Below are positions 9,015-18,248 of a stretch of 64,000 bases of DNA, piece after piece. Positions within the stretch are counted from its first letter, which is position 1. Every line of letters begins with the position of its first letter. This DNA comes from Draconibacterium mangrovi (GTDB taxonomy: Bacteria; Bacteroidota; Bacteroidia; Bacteroidales; Prolixibacteraceae). A program made the position numbers and the translations under genes. The DNA is taken from NCBI RefSeq assembly GCF_010586825.1, contig NZ_JAAAGB010000001.1:1116001-1180000 (forward strand), read 5' to 3'. Below the pieces are notes generated by a model. That model saw only the letters and a list, made by a program, of their open reading frames with translations. It made no database searches and was not told where the DNA came from.

Positions 9015-9797
9015 TTAACCGAACTTCCCGGTCAGGTATTCTTCTGTACGACGGTCTTTGGGGTTGGTAAACATATCTTTTGTTTTACCATATTCAACCA
9101 ATTCACCAAGGTACATAAACATTGAATAATCAGAGATTCGTGCTGCCTGCGACATGTTGTGTGTCACCATCAGAATCGAATAATTCTCTTTTAACTTTAC
9201 CAGCAGGTCTTCAATTTTTGAAGTTGCCACAGGATCGAGTGCGGAGGTTGGTTCGTCGAGTAAAATCACTTCCGGATCAAACGCCAGCGCCCTCGCAATA
9301 CAAAGGCGTTGCTGCTGACCACCCGATAGAAATGTTCCTTTTCTGTGCAAGGTATCTTTTACCTCGTCCCAAAGTGTAACATCGCGTAATGAACGTTCAA
9401 CCACCTCATCGCGTTCTTTTTTCTTTAAACGAATGCCGTTTAATTTATAGCCGGCAATTACGTTGTCGTAAATGCTCAATGTCGGAAACGGATTCGGACG
9501 TTGAAATACCATACCGGCCATACGACGTAATTGAATGGTTGGCATGTCGGTAATATCTTTGCCGTTTAAAATAAGCGATCCTTTTGTTTCGATGTTTTCG
9601 TACAACTCGTGCATGCGGTTAATGGCACGTAACATGGTACTTTTTCCACATCCCGACGGGCCCATTATTGCTGTTACCGCGTTTCGTTTAATATCGGCCG
9701 AAACGTCCTTTACAGCATAATTCCCCTTATCGTACGCAACCGATAGATTGCGGATAGAAAGTACAGGATCTTTTATATTTACACTATCTTCTTTCAT
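9015..9797 (-). CDS. pstB: Phosphate ABC transporter ATP-binding protein PstB
   Basis: A 260-residue ABC ATPase. Walker A GPSGCGKST at 46-54, Q-loop in VFQRPNPFP near 97-104, signature LSGGQQQR at 156-163, Walker B VILLDEP with catalytic E181, and switch histidine in VTHNMSQAARISD. The RPNPFP and NMSQAARISD segments are typical of PstB. It powers high-affinity phosphate import through PstA/PstC at the inner membrane. The gene is 10 bases downstream of pstA. Confidence 0.97.
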   Translation of the reverse strand: MKEDSVNIKDPVLSIRNLSVAYDKGNYAVKDVSADIKRNAVTAIMGPSGCGKSTMLRAINRMHELYENIETKGSLILNGKDITDMPTIQLRRMAGMVFQRPNPFPTLSIYDNVIAGYKLNGIRLKKKERDEVVERSLRDVTLWDEVKDTLHRKGTFLSGGQQQRLCIARALAFDPEVILLDEPTSALDPVATSKIEDLLVKLKENYSILMVTHNMSQAARISDYSMFMYLGELVEYGKTKDMFTNPKDRRTEEYLTGKFG

Positions 9798-9807
9798 TCT
9801 TCTATTT

Positions 9808-10692
9808 CTATTTCGTTCGGGCAGCTATTCGTTTCGATACCAGGTTCAGGGTCAGTACCATTCCCATCAGTAATAACGAAGAGCTCCAAATCAGGTCAAC
9901 CATATTCGGGTCGTTGTAAAACTCCCATATTAACAATGGAATTGCACTTGTTGGTTTGGTAATGTCCAAATTAATGACTGAGCTACCGAGTGCTGTAAGC
10001 ATTAATGGTGCTGTTTCTCCAAGAATACGCGAAATCCCCAACAGAATACCAGTTAGCAAACCGCTAAATCCGGTTGGAATAAGCACGCGCAGAATTACTT
10101 TGTAATAAGGTACCCCCAATGCTACAGCTGCTTCTTTTATCGATTGAGGAATCATTTTCAGCGTTTCCTCCGTTGAGCGTACAATCATTGGCAACATCAT
10201 AATCGACAAGGATACACTTCCTGCCAGTGCTGAAAAACCGCTGGTAATGGGTTTTACGATCCACATGTAAGCAATAAGCCCCAGTACGATAGAAGGAACT
10301 CCCTGCAAAATATCCGAAATACTTCGGGTAAGATTTGCCAGTGGTTTACCCGGATTCTCGTACAGGTAAATGCCTGTAATTACACCAACCGGAATGGCAA
10401 TAACCGAAGCCAGAACCACCATTAACAAGGTTCCGGTAATTCCGTTTGCAATACCTCCGGGAATTAACTCGCCATTGCTCAGTGCAGTCATTGCCTCAAA
10501 AGTGTTTGGTGGCGTTTTGATAATAAAATCCAGGCTGATCTGACGATAACCCTTTGCCACCAATTTGTAAATAATCAATACAATCGGCGAAATGGTTATC
10601 AGCGATAAAAAGAGCACCAGTCCTTTGAAAAGCTTGTCTTTCAAAGTTCTTCGGCTGAGGTTGGCCGCTGTTATTTTTGCTGCAGCATTCAT
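9808..10692 (-). CDS. pstA: Phosphate ABC transporter permease PstA
   Basis: A 294-residue permease with about six membrane helices. The EAAVALGVPYYKVI segment (about 187-200) is the EAA loop that docks to the ATPase. The closing region with LGETAPLM is characteristic of PstA. The start codon is one base after the pstC stop codon, indicating translational coupling. It pairs with PstC to form the inner-membrane channel for phosphate. Confidence 0.95.
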   Translation of the reverse strand: MNAAAKITAANLSRRTLKDKLFKGLVLFLSLITISPIVLIIYKLVAKGYRQISLDFIIKTPPNTFEAMTALSNGELIPGGIANGITGTLLMVVLASVIAIPVGVITGIYLYENPGKPLANLTRSISDILQGVPSIVLGLIAYMWIVKPITSGFSALAGSVSLSIMMLPMIVRSTEETLKMIPQSIKEAAVALGVPYYKVILRVLIPTGFSGLLTGILLGISRILGETAPLMLTALGSSVINLDITKPTSAIPLLIWEFYNDPNMVDLIWSSSLLLMGMVLTLNLVSKRIAARTK

Positions 10693-10693
10693 G

Positions 10694-11602
10694 TTATCCC
10701 ATTCGTTTTATAATGAACTTACCAATGGCATTTATTATACCTGTTAGCAGGAATAACAACAAACCTATCGCAATCAGAGAACTGAGCTTTAATCCATCGG
10801 CTTCGCCAAACTGGTTGGCAATTACCGAAGCCATTGTGTTTCCGGTGCTGAAAAATCCATCGGGGACGATATTGGCGTTACCAATTAACATGGTTACTGC
10901 CATGGTTTCGCCCAATGCACGTCCGAAAGACAGAATGTAACCGGCGATAATTCCCGATCGTGCCGATGGTACAACCACATTAAAGATCACTTCCGAGCGG
11001 GTAGCTCCAAGCGAATAGGCTGCTTCTTTCAGCTCATTTGGTACCATGGTAATAATCTCGTTACTAAGCGACGTGGCGTATGGAATGATCATAATTGCCA
11101 GAATAATACTGGCGGTGAAAATTCCAAATCCCTGATTGGGTAATCCCAAATCGATAAGCAACGGGCGAAGTACATAAAACCCCCACAAACCGTAAACAAT
11201 TGAAGGAATTCCGGCAAGCAGATCAACCATGGTGCCCAGTATTTTTGCAATTCGGGTTCCGCGGTAATACTCGCCCAGAAACAATGAAACCGAAAACGAT
11301 AAGGGTAAACTGATCAACAGCGCTGCTACCGACGTAATGATTGTTCCGGCAATAAACGGAAGCGCTCCGTAGTTTTCTTTCCCTTCCGTTGGATTCCAGT
11401 TGTTCGACCAAATAAAACTCAGCCCAAAACTTTTCAGTGCCGGAATGGCACCTTCAACCAATGAAAAGATCATTCCTCCGGCTACAAAAAGTATTACGAA
11501 CGAAGAAAGCAGGAGAACGCCTTTTGTTATTTTATCGCTGTTCATTTGGTGGACTTTAAGAAGCTGAGAAAACTGCTTTGCCGGCAGCTTTCCCAGTTTC
11601 AT
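10694..11602 (-). CDS. pstC: Phosphate ABC transporter permease PstC
   Basis: A 302-residue permease with about six membrane helices, an EAA loop (KEAAYSLGATRSEVI) and the PstC-type segment RALGETMAVTMLIGN. The annotated start gives a 19-residue cytoplasmic leader; an internal ATG at 11543-11545 (MNSDKITKG) is an alternative start closer to the first helix. The gene follows pstS by 28 bases. Confidence 0.95.
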   Translation of the reverse strand: MKLGKLPAKQFSQLLKVHQMNSDKITKGVLLLSSFVILFVAGGMIFSLVEGAIPALKSFGLSFIWSNNWNPTEGKENYGALPFIAGTIITSVAALLISLPLSFSVSLFLGEYYRGTRIAKILGTMVDLLAGIPSIVYGLWGFYVLRPLLIDLGLPNQGFGIFTASIILAIMIIPYATSLSNEIITMVPNELKEAAYSLGATRSEVIFNVVVPSARSGIIAGYILSFGRALGETMAVTMLIGNANIVPDGFFSTGNTMASVIANQFGEADGLKLSSLIAIGLLLFLLTGIINAIGKFIIKRMG

Positions 11603-11630
11603 TAAATCTGTTTTCTATAACTAAACCTAA

Positions 11631-12701
11631 CTATTTTAACAATGGTTGCCCGTCGAAAGTAACCGAGCGCAAAATCGCTTTGGCTTTTTCGGCAGCTGGG
11701 TCAGGAAGCGGTGCGTAGTGTACCTTTTCGGCATCACCTTGTGCATCGGCACTTACCAGCCAATCAAGGAAAGTGACTGTTGCCAGCGCCTGATCTTTTG
11801 AGCGACCATCGTAGCTTTGCTCTTTGTAAAGAATGATCCAGGTAAATCCGCTGATCGGGTATGATTCAGGATCGTCAGAATTGGTCAGCATGATACGGGT
11901 ATCGGCAGGAATTTCTCCTTTTGCAGCAGCACTAACCGAAGCAATTGATGGCTCGATGTAGTTACCGGCGCTGTTTTGCACCAATGCAGTTTGAATTTTC
12001 TGTGCAAAAGCATATTCCGATCCGATGTAACCAATGGCTCCTTCGGTTTGGCTGATGGTACCGGCTACTCCGGGATTTCCTTTAGCACCCATACCAACAG
12101 GCCATTGTAACGATTTCCCTGTTCCTACAGCATCAGCCCATTTTGTGCTAACTTTAGTCATGTAGTCGCTGAAAATGTAGGTTGTTCCGCTACCATCCGA
12201 ACGATGTACGAAAGTGATTTCCATATCAGGAAGAGCCAGGCCTTCGTTGTTGGCTTTAATTGCCGGATCGTTCCAGTTGGTAATTTCACCCATGAAAATT
12301 TTCTCCAGCAATTCGTTCGACAGTTTAAGGCCATCAACACCAGGAAGGTTATAAGCAATAACAACAGCACCCAATACAGTTGGAATGTGAACTACTTCAG
12401 CAGGCATTTCAGCCAGTTTGTCGTCGCTTAAGTAAGCATCGGTTGCTCCAAAGTCAACCACTTTATCGGTTAAACTGCGGATACCTCCGCCAGAACCGAT
12501 TCCGCCATAAGTAAGCAGTGTCCCAAATTCTGATGTATAGTTCTTAAACACCATATTATAATATGGCATCGGGAAAGTAGCTCCCGCAGCTGTTAAAGTC
12601 ACTTTTGAAGTTCCGGCTTTTTCTCCACCTTGTTTGTTTGACGAGTTAGAGCAAGCTCCCAGAATAAATACTGTTAAAACCAGTAAGGCTAAATTCTTCA
12701 T
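11631..12701 (-). CDS. pstS: Phosphate-binding lipoprotein PstS
   Basis: A 356-residue substrate-binding protein. The lipobox LGAC places the lipid anchor at C17. Phosphate-contact motifs are visible: GATFP at 40-44, IGSGGGIRSL at 68-77 and HRSDGSGTT at 166-174. It captures phosphate in the periplasm and hands it to PstC/PstA. It lies 51 bases after the porin gene and has no separate promoter that I can see, so it is probably read from the Pho-box promoter at 13.8 kb. Confidence 0.96.
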   Translation of the reverse strand: MKNLALLVLTVFILGACSNSSNKQGGEKAGTSKVTLTAAGATFPMPYYNMVFKNYTSEFGTLLTYGGIGSGGGIRSLTDKVVDFGATDAYLSDDKLAEMPAEVVHIPTVLGAVVIAYNLPGVDGLKLSNELLEKIFMGEITNWNDPAIKANNEGLALPDMEITFVHRSDGSGTTYIFSDYMTKVSTKWADAVGTGKSLQWPVGMGAKGNPGVAGTISQTEGAIGYIGSEYAFAQKIQTALVQNSAGNYIEPSIASVSAAAKGEIPADTRIMLTNSDDPESYPISGFTWIILYKEQSYDGRSKDQALATVTFLDWLVSADAQGDAEKVHYAPLPDPAAEKAKAILRSVTFDGQPLLK

Positions 12702-12752
12702 CTTTATTTATTTAAAATTTCCAGTTTTCTGTTTTCTGTTTTCTTTGGCTGA

Positions 12753-13742
12753 TTAAAATTTAAACTCAGCACTTAAATACAGGTAGGTGATATTCTCTGC
12801 ATCTACCTTGTCGGGGTTAAAGAAGCGTACGTTTGGTGTAAATTTCACACCTTTTACAGGAGCGTACTCCACACCTGCGATCATTAATTGGCCATCTTTG
12901 TTAATGTTCCATGCTTCAGCCTCGCCTTCCACTTTATCCGAGTTCAGATCATCGTAACGGGCAAACAGTTTCCACTTGTTGGTTGGTTTGTACCAGCTGT
13001 AGAACGATGTTCCGTAATGATTCTGACCGTCTACCATTTTGTAGTTCGACTGGTAGTTATACTCTCCGGCCAATGTAAATTTACCGTTGGTGTAAGCCAG
13101 CAGCGTAGCCAGCGACTTTTGTTTTACATCATCACCGGTTTGGTCAACAAACACTCGTGCCAATACATTTTTAACCGGCTTAATAGTTGCACCAGCTCCG
13201 TAGCGTAACAAGTCGTCGCCCTGAACTTTTTTGTAACCTTCGCCATTGATTACCGAAAAATCGGCACTGATAAAATCGGCAAATTTGTAATCGATGTTAA
13301 AACCAAGGTCGGCACTTGAGTTGAATTTGTATTCATCCTGGTACGATTTCATCATGTAACGGTTTCCCCATAATTTCTCCGATGCTTTAAACTGTGTGGT
13401 TGCAATCATTCCGAAATAAGCCTTTAACTTATCTTTTGAATATTCCACATAAGCATTTTTAAGAAATGCCGACAACTGGTGGCCACCTCCATCGTTCGGA
13501 TCGCCAACATCAAACACAACCTTGGCGTAAAAATCTTCGCTAAAGTTGTAATCGTAACCTAAATAAGCACGGGTGTTTTCAAATTCGGAGGCTGTTTCCC
13601 CGTCAGAAAGCGCGGTATGAAAGTTGGTAAAAATCAACGCTAGTGGTTTCCCATTTGGTTTAAACTCTTCGGTTTTTTCCTGACTAAATCCTGTTAATAC
13701 GATTCCTGGAATCAACAATAACAGCAATGACATTTTTTTCAT
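12753..13742 (-). CDS. Outer-membrane phosphate porin-like protein
   Basis: A 329-residue protein with a 20-residue signal peptide (ends GFSQ) and alternating beta-strand segments ending in an aromatic C-terminus (YLSAEFKF), as in outer-membrane barrels. It resembles the OprO/OprP-like porins often found at the head of Bacteroidota pst operons. The likely role is diffusion of phosphate across the outer membrane to PstS. It is the first gene of an eight-gene unit, behind the best Pho-like box in the window. Phosphate selectivity is inferred from context. Confidence 0.85.
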   Translation of the reverse strand: MKKMSLLLLLIPGIVLTGFSQEKTEEFKPNGKPLALIFTNFHTALSDGETASEFENTRAYLGYDYNFSEDFYAKVVFDVGDPNDGGGHQLSAFLKNAYVEYSKDKLKAYFGMIATTQFKASEKLWGNRYMMKSYQDEYKFNSSADLGFNIDYKFADFISADFSVINGEGYKKVQGDDLLRYGAGATIKPVKNVLARVFVDQTGDDVKQKSLATLLAYTNGKFTLAGEYNYQSNYKMVDGQNHYGTSFYSWYKPTNKWKLFARYDDLNSDKVEGEAEAWNINKDGQLMIAGVEYAPVKGVKFTPNVRFFNPDKVDAENITYLYLSAEFKF

Positions 13743-13780
13743 TTATTACTTAAGATTGAATTTTGTCTATTTTACAATGG

Positions 13781-13788
13781 CAAAAGTG
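13781..13788 (-). promoter_or_regulatory. -7 box of the porin-pst operon
   Basis: On the minus strand the octamer is CACTTTTG, one mismatch from TAnnTTTG. The first base is 10 bases downstream of the end of the Pho-like array, the same offset as at the 5.2 kb receptor. Confidence 0.5.
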
Positions 13789-13797
13789 CGGTAACGC

Positions 13798-13837
13798 TAT
13801 TACACGCGAATTACAATATTATTACAAAACGATTAAT
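13798..13837 (-). promoter_or_regulatory. Pho-box array of the porin-pst-pho operon
   Basis: On the minus strand, heptamers ATTAATC, TGTAATA, TGTAATT and TGTAATA start exactly 11 bases apart (13837, 13826, 13815, 13804 downwards), separated by four-base spacers. This matches the known layout of PhoB sites (E. coli half-site CTGTCAT). It lies 56 bases before the porin start codon. Binding by the PhoB-like regulator is inferred; a loop in which phoB and phoR raise their own level would follow. Confidence 0.75.
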
Positions 13838-14380
13838 TTATTTCGCGCAATACAGCGTAAACCACTGTATTTCAACACCTGTTTTATTGCAATACTAAAA
13901 TTACAAAAATGTAACACGCCATTTTTTAATTGAGGGAATAGAAATTATTGGATGGGATAGTTTGTTTTTGGCAGGCAAGGGAGCTTAGCGCATTCATTAT
14001 CTCCGAGAATCACCAACAGAGATGAAAGTAAAACAAACTTTCAGCTAACTCTCCCTCACTCCCTCTCTACGAATAGAGAGGGACGATTGTGTCAAAGGCA
14101 CAATCAGGGTGAGTCAATAAATTTTGAGCCAGATTTTGCTATTGGCTTTCACGTAACTTTCAGGGAAAAGAGTCCGGGGCTGTATAAACAGATAAACGTT
14201 GATTCAACCTCAACCTTGCTGGCTGAGGCACGATTTACAAAATCGCGCCAGCGGGGCGGATTTCGGAGAGCGTTCCTGTCCGCCAGCTGGCGGACATGGA
14301 ACTGCGAAACGGGAATCCGCAGTTGGCGTACCACTGAACCCCGCCCTGCAATATGTACTGTGTTAACGAGCGTATTTTTT
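13838..14380. repeat. Non-coding gap with palindromic repeat segments
   Basis: No gene is supported. From about 14041 to 14120 are CCCTC-rich stretches, including an 8-base inverted pair CCTCTCTA and TAGAGAGG. A perfect 18-base palindrome, GTCCGCCAGCTGGCGGAC, lies at 14278-14295. A 32-base segment at 14223-14254 recurs at 45878-45909 on the other strand. The palindrome and recurrence resemble REP-type elements of the kind moved by single-strand transposases, but no transposase gene is present. Open frames crossing this stretch have no recognisable domain. Confidence 0.5.
14223..14254 (-). repeat. 32-base dispersed repeat, copy 1
   Basis: Its reverse complement matches 45878-45909 with two mismatches by eye (core TGGCGCGATTTTGTAAATC). 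In both places the repeat lies 3' of an AT-rich accessory gene and in the same orientation as that gene: 127 bases after the stop codon here, 87 bases there. Confidence 0.7.
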
Positions 14381-15172
14381 TTATTTATTAATTATCACGT
14401 CAAAATATTTCATCTCATATTTAAAATCACTACCTACGGTCAAATTCTTTCCTCCATATTCCAAGGAATCATAATTCTGCATTTCTGTAATTTTAATATT
14501 GAGAGTTAGTTTTCTCCTTTGTTTACTAATAATCTGCCCTGTAATTACGTAATCATAATCTTCTTCCGTGCAGTCTTTACAAAGTGAATAATGAGTACTT
14601 ATTCTTTTTTCCGATGTATCTATTCCAAATGGGATTTTCACACTATCACCTATACTTAAATCCTTAAAATCATTTTTATTGGTTTTACTTAATTCTTTTA
14701 GTTCTTTTCTTATCGCATCCAGTTTCGGTTTATCAGGTTTAAATTCTCTTTCATAACAAATTGTCTTAGTTGTAAAGAGTCCTTTTTGTAAAGCATCGGA
14801 ATGTATGTTGGGTAATTTTTCAAATCTTTTCTTACGTATTTTATCTATTTTTTTAAACGACATAAAATCGTAAGTTCCATCGTATATCATTACAACTTCT
14901 ACTGTGTCACAATCTTTCTTCAGTCTAATGTCAGTCCACTCCATACCTACGAAGCGAAACAGCAAACTATCAGTTTCTTGTGGAATGCTAATTTTAAATT
15001 GACCATCCATATCTGTTTTCCCAAGGAGCACATTGTCAGAGTTTTCAATATGTACTCCTGGTAGTGGTTCTAAATATTCAGAAATCACTCTTCCGTAAAT
15101 ACTTCGAGTTTGTCCGTTAAGGTTCAAACTTGAAAGAAGTACAGCTAATATTGCGATGGTATTGATTCTCAT
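14381..15172 (-). CDS. Exported protein with carboxypeptidase-like regulatory domain
   Basis: Starting at the ATG at 15170-15172 gives 263 residues and a clean signal peptide (MRINTIAILAVLLSSLNLNG). A longer frame reaching 15241 would bury this signal behind 23 residues, so I prefer the internal start. Residues about 22-95 form a carboxypeptidase-regulatory-like fold (IYGRVISEYLEPLPGVHI, then a DGQFKISIP turn). The remaining 170 residues are charged and unrecognised, with a CKDC pair near residue 200. Codons are clearly more AT-rich than in neighbouring operons and the gene stands alone, which suggests an acquired gene. Function unknown. Confidence 0.75.
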   Translation of the reverse strand: MRINTIAILAVLLSSLNLNGQTRSIYGRVISEYLEPLPGVHIENSDNVLLGKTDMDGQFKISIPQETDSLLFRFVGMEWTDIRLKKDCDTVEVVMIYDGTYDFMSFKKIDKIRKKRFEKLPNIHSDALQKGLFTTKTICYEREFKPDKPKLDAIRKELKELSKTNKNDFKDLSIGDSVKIPFGIDTSEKRISTHYSLCKDCTEEDYDYVITGQIISKQRRKLTLNIKITEMQNYDSLEYGGKNLTVGSDFKYEMKYFDVIINK

Positions 15173-15667
15173 TTTAGGTGATTTCAATATGGTTGCTAAC
15201 GTATATGTTAGTACCAGCGCAACTAACATTCTAATATGCATCGAAGCTGTAAATTGCAGTTATTCTTACGCTTATCTATTATAACGTTATCCAATGTCCT
15301 ATTTAATTTTGTAAGAGAAAATTTCAATGTATCGGGTATTTTGTTTTTAGTGCAATAAATAGAAATAAAATTTATGTAAATATCTGTTGGCAGGGTAAAA
15401 AACACAATCTGCTGTTGGCGGTATGCTTTCTGCAGTCAAAAAAAAGCTTCCGCAGGTGGTTTTTTGCTTTCCGCAGCCCCGGTAGTTGTCAAACTGTGAT
15501 TACTACTTTCCTGATACAAATTGGATTTTTACAGTAGCCAAACGCTCTTAGCCATTCGAAACCGCTTAGCACATTCGCCACAGAAATTTTCTGAAATACC
15601 CGCGCAAGTTTTCCAAAGCTTCTGTGTCATACCTTAAAATTTAAACAAAGACATAAATTTAAAAGAT
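15173..15667. other. Non-coding gap
   Basis: A gap of about 495 bases between divergent genes. The left 230 bases are AT-rich like the gene at 14381-15172 and probably hold its promoter; the right part leads into the DUF4405 operon. I see no supported gene, no clear terminator and no repeat shared with other gaps. A 60-residue frame at 15223-15405 has no start context and no recognisable domain. Confidence 0.5.
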
Positions 15668-16483
15668 ATGAAAACGAAGTTTAGCTGGCGAGCCTTTATC
15701 AGTTTTGGGTTAACCTGGGGAATTTTAGTGATCCTGGTTTCGGGTGTAATTTTGTATGTAGCTCCCCCGGGGCGCTATGCCCATTGGGTAAACTGGGAGC
15801 TGGCAGGTTTGTCAAAAGAAGGCTGGCAGGCCGTTCATACCCTGTTTTCGCTGGCGTTTATCGTACTTTCCGTTTTTCACCTGTTTTCGGTAAACTGGAA
15901 AGCTTTTGTCTCTTATCTAAAATCGAAAAGCACAAAAGGCTTTAATAAAAAGAAGGAACTCATTTTTTCAATTGTAGTGGTGCTGGTATTCTTTTTTGGC
16001 ACCGTATTTTCCATTCCTCCTTTTCAAACGGTTATGGATTTAAGCGAAACGGCCACCAACTCCTGGGAGAAAACCGAAGAGCGGGCACCTGTTCCTCATG
16101 CCGAGCTGTTAACGCTAACCGAACTGGCGCAGCAGTTGGATTTGGAATCGGTTGACGCCATAACCCGGAAACTGGACACGCATAAAATCGCTTACAACGA
16201 TATTCATACCCAAAGTTTGCAGCAAATTGCCGGGGCAAATAATTCAACGCCTCTCGAGATTTACGAGATAATTGTTAAACAACCGGGCAATGCTGGACAG
16301 GGAATGGGTGTTGGGCGCAAAACCCTTGACGATTTCTCAAAAGAACTGAATAAAAGCACCGATGAGTTAATGCAAATTCTGGAAAAGAACAATATAGCGG
16401 CAAAACCAACAGAAACCCTGCGTGCTATCGGCGAGAATAATGACGTTACACCCCGCGATATTTACAAACTACTTTCTGAATAA
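15668..16483 (+). CDS. DUF4405-type membrane protein with tandem C-terminal repeat
   Basis: A 271-residue inner-membrane protein. Helices at about 10-32, 55-75 and 98-116 carry histidines H39, H57 and H71, an arrangement like cytochrome b-type haem-binding membrane proteins and typical of DUF4405. Residues 149-201 and 219-269 are two copies of a helical motif, each ending in a pattern like N-N-x-T-P-x-x-I-Y. It begins a plus-strand cluster: the sigma factor starts 39 bases later. Haem binding and a role in sensing redox or metal state are inferred from the family and neighbours. Confidence 0.75.
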   Translation: MKTKFSWRAFISFGLTWGILVILVSGVILYVAPPGRYAHWVNWELAGLSKEGWQAVHTLFSLAFIVLSVFHLFSVNWKAFVSYLKSKSTKGFNKKKELIFSIVVVLVFFFGTVFSIPPFQTVMDLSETATNSWEKTEERAPVPHAELLTLTELAQQLDLESVDAITRKLDTHKIAYNDIHTQSLQQIAGANNSTPLEIYEIIVKQPGNAGQGMGVGRKTLDDFSKELNKSTDELMQILEKNNIAAKPTETLRAIGENNDVTPRDIYKLLSE

Positions 16484-16522
16484 TTACAAGTACATTTACA
16501 TAGTGGTTTTTTTCGAATCAGA

Positions 16523-17104
16523 ATGTCCGACACCGATATAATTGATCAACTAAAACAGGGAAGTGAAGCGGCTTTTAAAACGCTGGTCGACACACATCAG
16601 AAACTGGTGGTGAATACCTGCTATGGTTTGGTGCAGAACCGCGAAGATGCTGAAGACATTGCGCAGGACGTTTTTGTTGAGGTGTACCGGAACATCGATA
16701 AATTCAGGGCCGATGCAAAACTCTCGACCTGGTTGTACCGTATTGCGGTTAACCGCTCGCTAAACCACATTCGCGACAACAAAAAGCGCAAGTGGTTTCA
16801 TTCGTTCGAGGATGAGGTGGCAAACAAACGCCGGGAAGCGATGCAGGTAAGTACCTCGAATACCGACGAGCCGGAATACGAACTCGAGAACCAACAGCGG
16901 GCAATAATTTTAAAAGAAGCCATTAACAGTTTGCCACAAAACCAGAAAGTGGCTTTTACCCTGAGTAAATACGAGGAACTGTCGTACCAGGAAATTGCAG
17001 AGGTTATGGATCTTTCGGTTTCGTCGGTTGAGTCGCTGTTGTTCAGGGCCAAAAAAGGCCTGCAGAAAAAATTATACAAGTGCTTCAAAAAAAAGTGCCT
17101 GTAA
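16523..17104 (+). CDS. ECF-type RNA polymerase sigma factor
   Basis: A 193-residue sigma-70 family protein. Region 2 contains DAEDIAQDVFVEVYRNIDKF (about 47-66) and STWLYRIAVNRSLNHIRD, and region 4 contains the helix-turn-helix YQEIAEVMDLSVSSVESLLF. There is no region 1.1 or 3, as expected for the ECF group. The next gene is a zinc-finger anti-sigma factor 48 bases away, so the pair forms a standard envelope-signalling switch. Targets probably include this cluster itself; I could not identify its promoter sequence. Confidence 0.95.
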   Translation: MSDTDIIDQLKQGSEAAFKTLVDTHQKLVVNTCYGLVQNREDAEDIAQDVFVEVYRNIDKFRADAKLSTWLYRIAVNRSLNHIRDNKKRKWFHSFEDEVANKRREAMQVSTSNTDEPEYELENQQRAIILKEAINSLPQNQKVAFTLSKYEELSYQEIAEVMDLSVSSVESLLFRAKKGLQKKLYKCFKKKCL

Positions 17105-17152
17105 GCGCAAGTTTTTAAAAATGAACGTGTCATACAAATAACAATACTGAAG

Positions 17153-17584
17153 ATGAAGTGTAAAAACGTACATAACAAGTTGATTTTTTTCCTGGAAAAG
17201 GAGCTGCCGGTATCCGAAATGGAACAGGTTCAGAAACACCTGGACGAATGTTCGAAGTGTGCTCGTTTTGCAGCGGAAATGAGAAATACACTCCAAATTC
17301 TCGATAATGATAAGGTAAACGATGAAAATCCATTCTTTTATACCCGTGTAAAAGAGCGGCTATCGAAACAGGCCGAAGAACAGCCAGCGGTACGTCCGGT
17401 TTTGGTTCGTATTTTACAGCCGGTGGCCTTTTCAATGCTTTTGTTATTGGGTGTATATGGCGGGTTTATGCTGGGGCAGGCGCCTAACGCAAATATTGCC
17501 GGCAGTGGTTTCACTGAGCAGGAAGTGATTCCTTACTGGAACGAACTGGAAGCCGAACCAATCGAAGCATTTTTAATGGAATAA
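17153..17584 (+). CDS. Zinc-finger anti-sigma factor, membrane-anchored
   Basis: A 143-residue protein. The N-terminal anti-sigma domain holds H29, C33 and C36 in the H-x3-C-x2-C pattern of zf-HC2 proteins, and a membrane helix lies at about 89-108, leaving some 35 residues outside the cytoplasm. It should bind the ECF sigma factor and release it on an envelope signal. The CnrX/Spy-like gene starts three bases after its stop codon, so sensing is probably done by that partner. Confidence 0.9.
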   Translation: MKCKNVHNKLIFFLEKELPVSEMEQVQKHLDECSKCARFAAEMRNTLQILDNDKVNDENPFFYTRVKERLSKQAEEQPAVRPVLVRILQPVAFSMLLLLGVYGGFMLGQAPNANIAGSGFTEQEVIPYWNELEAEPIEAFLME

Positions 17585-17587
17585 CAA

Positions 17588-18118
17588 ATGGCAACAAAAA
17601 ATAAATATCGCATATTAATCTGGGTAGTTGTAATTCTGGCAGCCACAAACCTGTCGATGGGAATTTCGTTTTGGTACCACAAACAACAGGATAAAAAAGC
17701 AGCCGGAGCGCAACAACAAGTTGAAATGCCCTCGGAGCAACGGACGCGTTTTTTCCGCGAGCAGCTGAACCTGCAACCCGATCAGGTCGACTATTTTAGG
17801 GAATTGAACAGAAACTATAACCGGAGTGCACGCCGGATATCGGATCAACTTTCACTTCTTCGTGTTGAAATGGTGGAGGAAATGGGAAAAGCAGAGACTG
17901 ACACCACGAAACTACACGCTATTTCAAGCGAAATTGGCGAGATGCACAAAACCTTAAAGGATTTGACGATAGATTATTATCTCGATATGAAAGCAGTTTG
18001 CGACGAGAACCAACAGGAGAAACTAAAAGAAATTTTCCTGTCGATGACAAAATTGAAAGAAGACGTTTCTTTACCTCAACGTGGCGGCCGTCGCTTTGGG
18101 CGGCAAAACAGAGAGTAA
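17588..18118 (+). CDS. Membrane-anchored CnrX/Spy-like periplasmic sensor
   Basis: A 176-residue protein with one N-terminal helix (about 9-27) and a periplasmic, almost wholly helical domain. The segment LNLQPDQVDYFRELNRNYN (about 60-78) matches the LTxxQ-like hook of CpxP/Spy/CnrX proteins. In CnrX-type systems such a protein senses metals and acts on the anti-sigma factor; here the gene is 3 bases after the anti-sigma gene, which supports a similar partnership. The metal-binding residues of CnrX are not obvious, so the stimulus is open. The tail is Arg-rich. Confidence 0.75.
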   Translation: MATKNKYRILIWVVVILAATNLSMGISFWYHKQQDKKAAGAQQQVEMPSEQRTRFFREQLNLQPDQVDYFRELNRNYNRSARRISDQLSLLRVEMVEEMGKAETDTTKLHAISSEIGEMHKTLKDLTIDYYLDMKAVCDENQQEKLKEIFLSMTKLKEDVSLPQRGGRRFGRQNRE

Positions 18119-18248
18119 GTAACAACTTAAATTTTGAGAAGATGAAACAGGCATGAATTTTAGCTTTATAAAATCTGCAGGCAAGAATAATTAGAATTCA
18201 TCGGGAGTTACATCTTATACCTTAAAAAAACTAATAAATTTTAATACG

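Noticed and set aside
14087-14509. A 140-residue open frame on the plus strand
   Set aside because: It crosses the 18-base palindrome and the 32-base repeat and overlaps the 3' end of a supported gene on the other strand; composition is not that of a protein.
15223-15405. A 60-residue minus-strand frame
   Set aside because: No domain or start context; AT-rich gap. It overlaps the likely promoter of the gene at 14381-15172.
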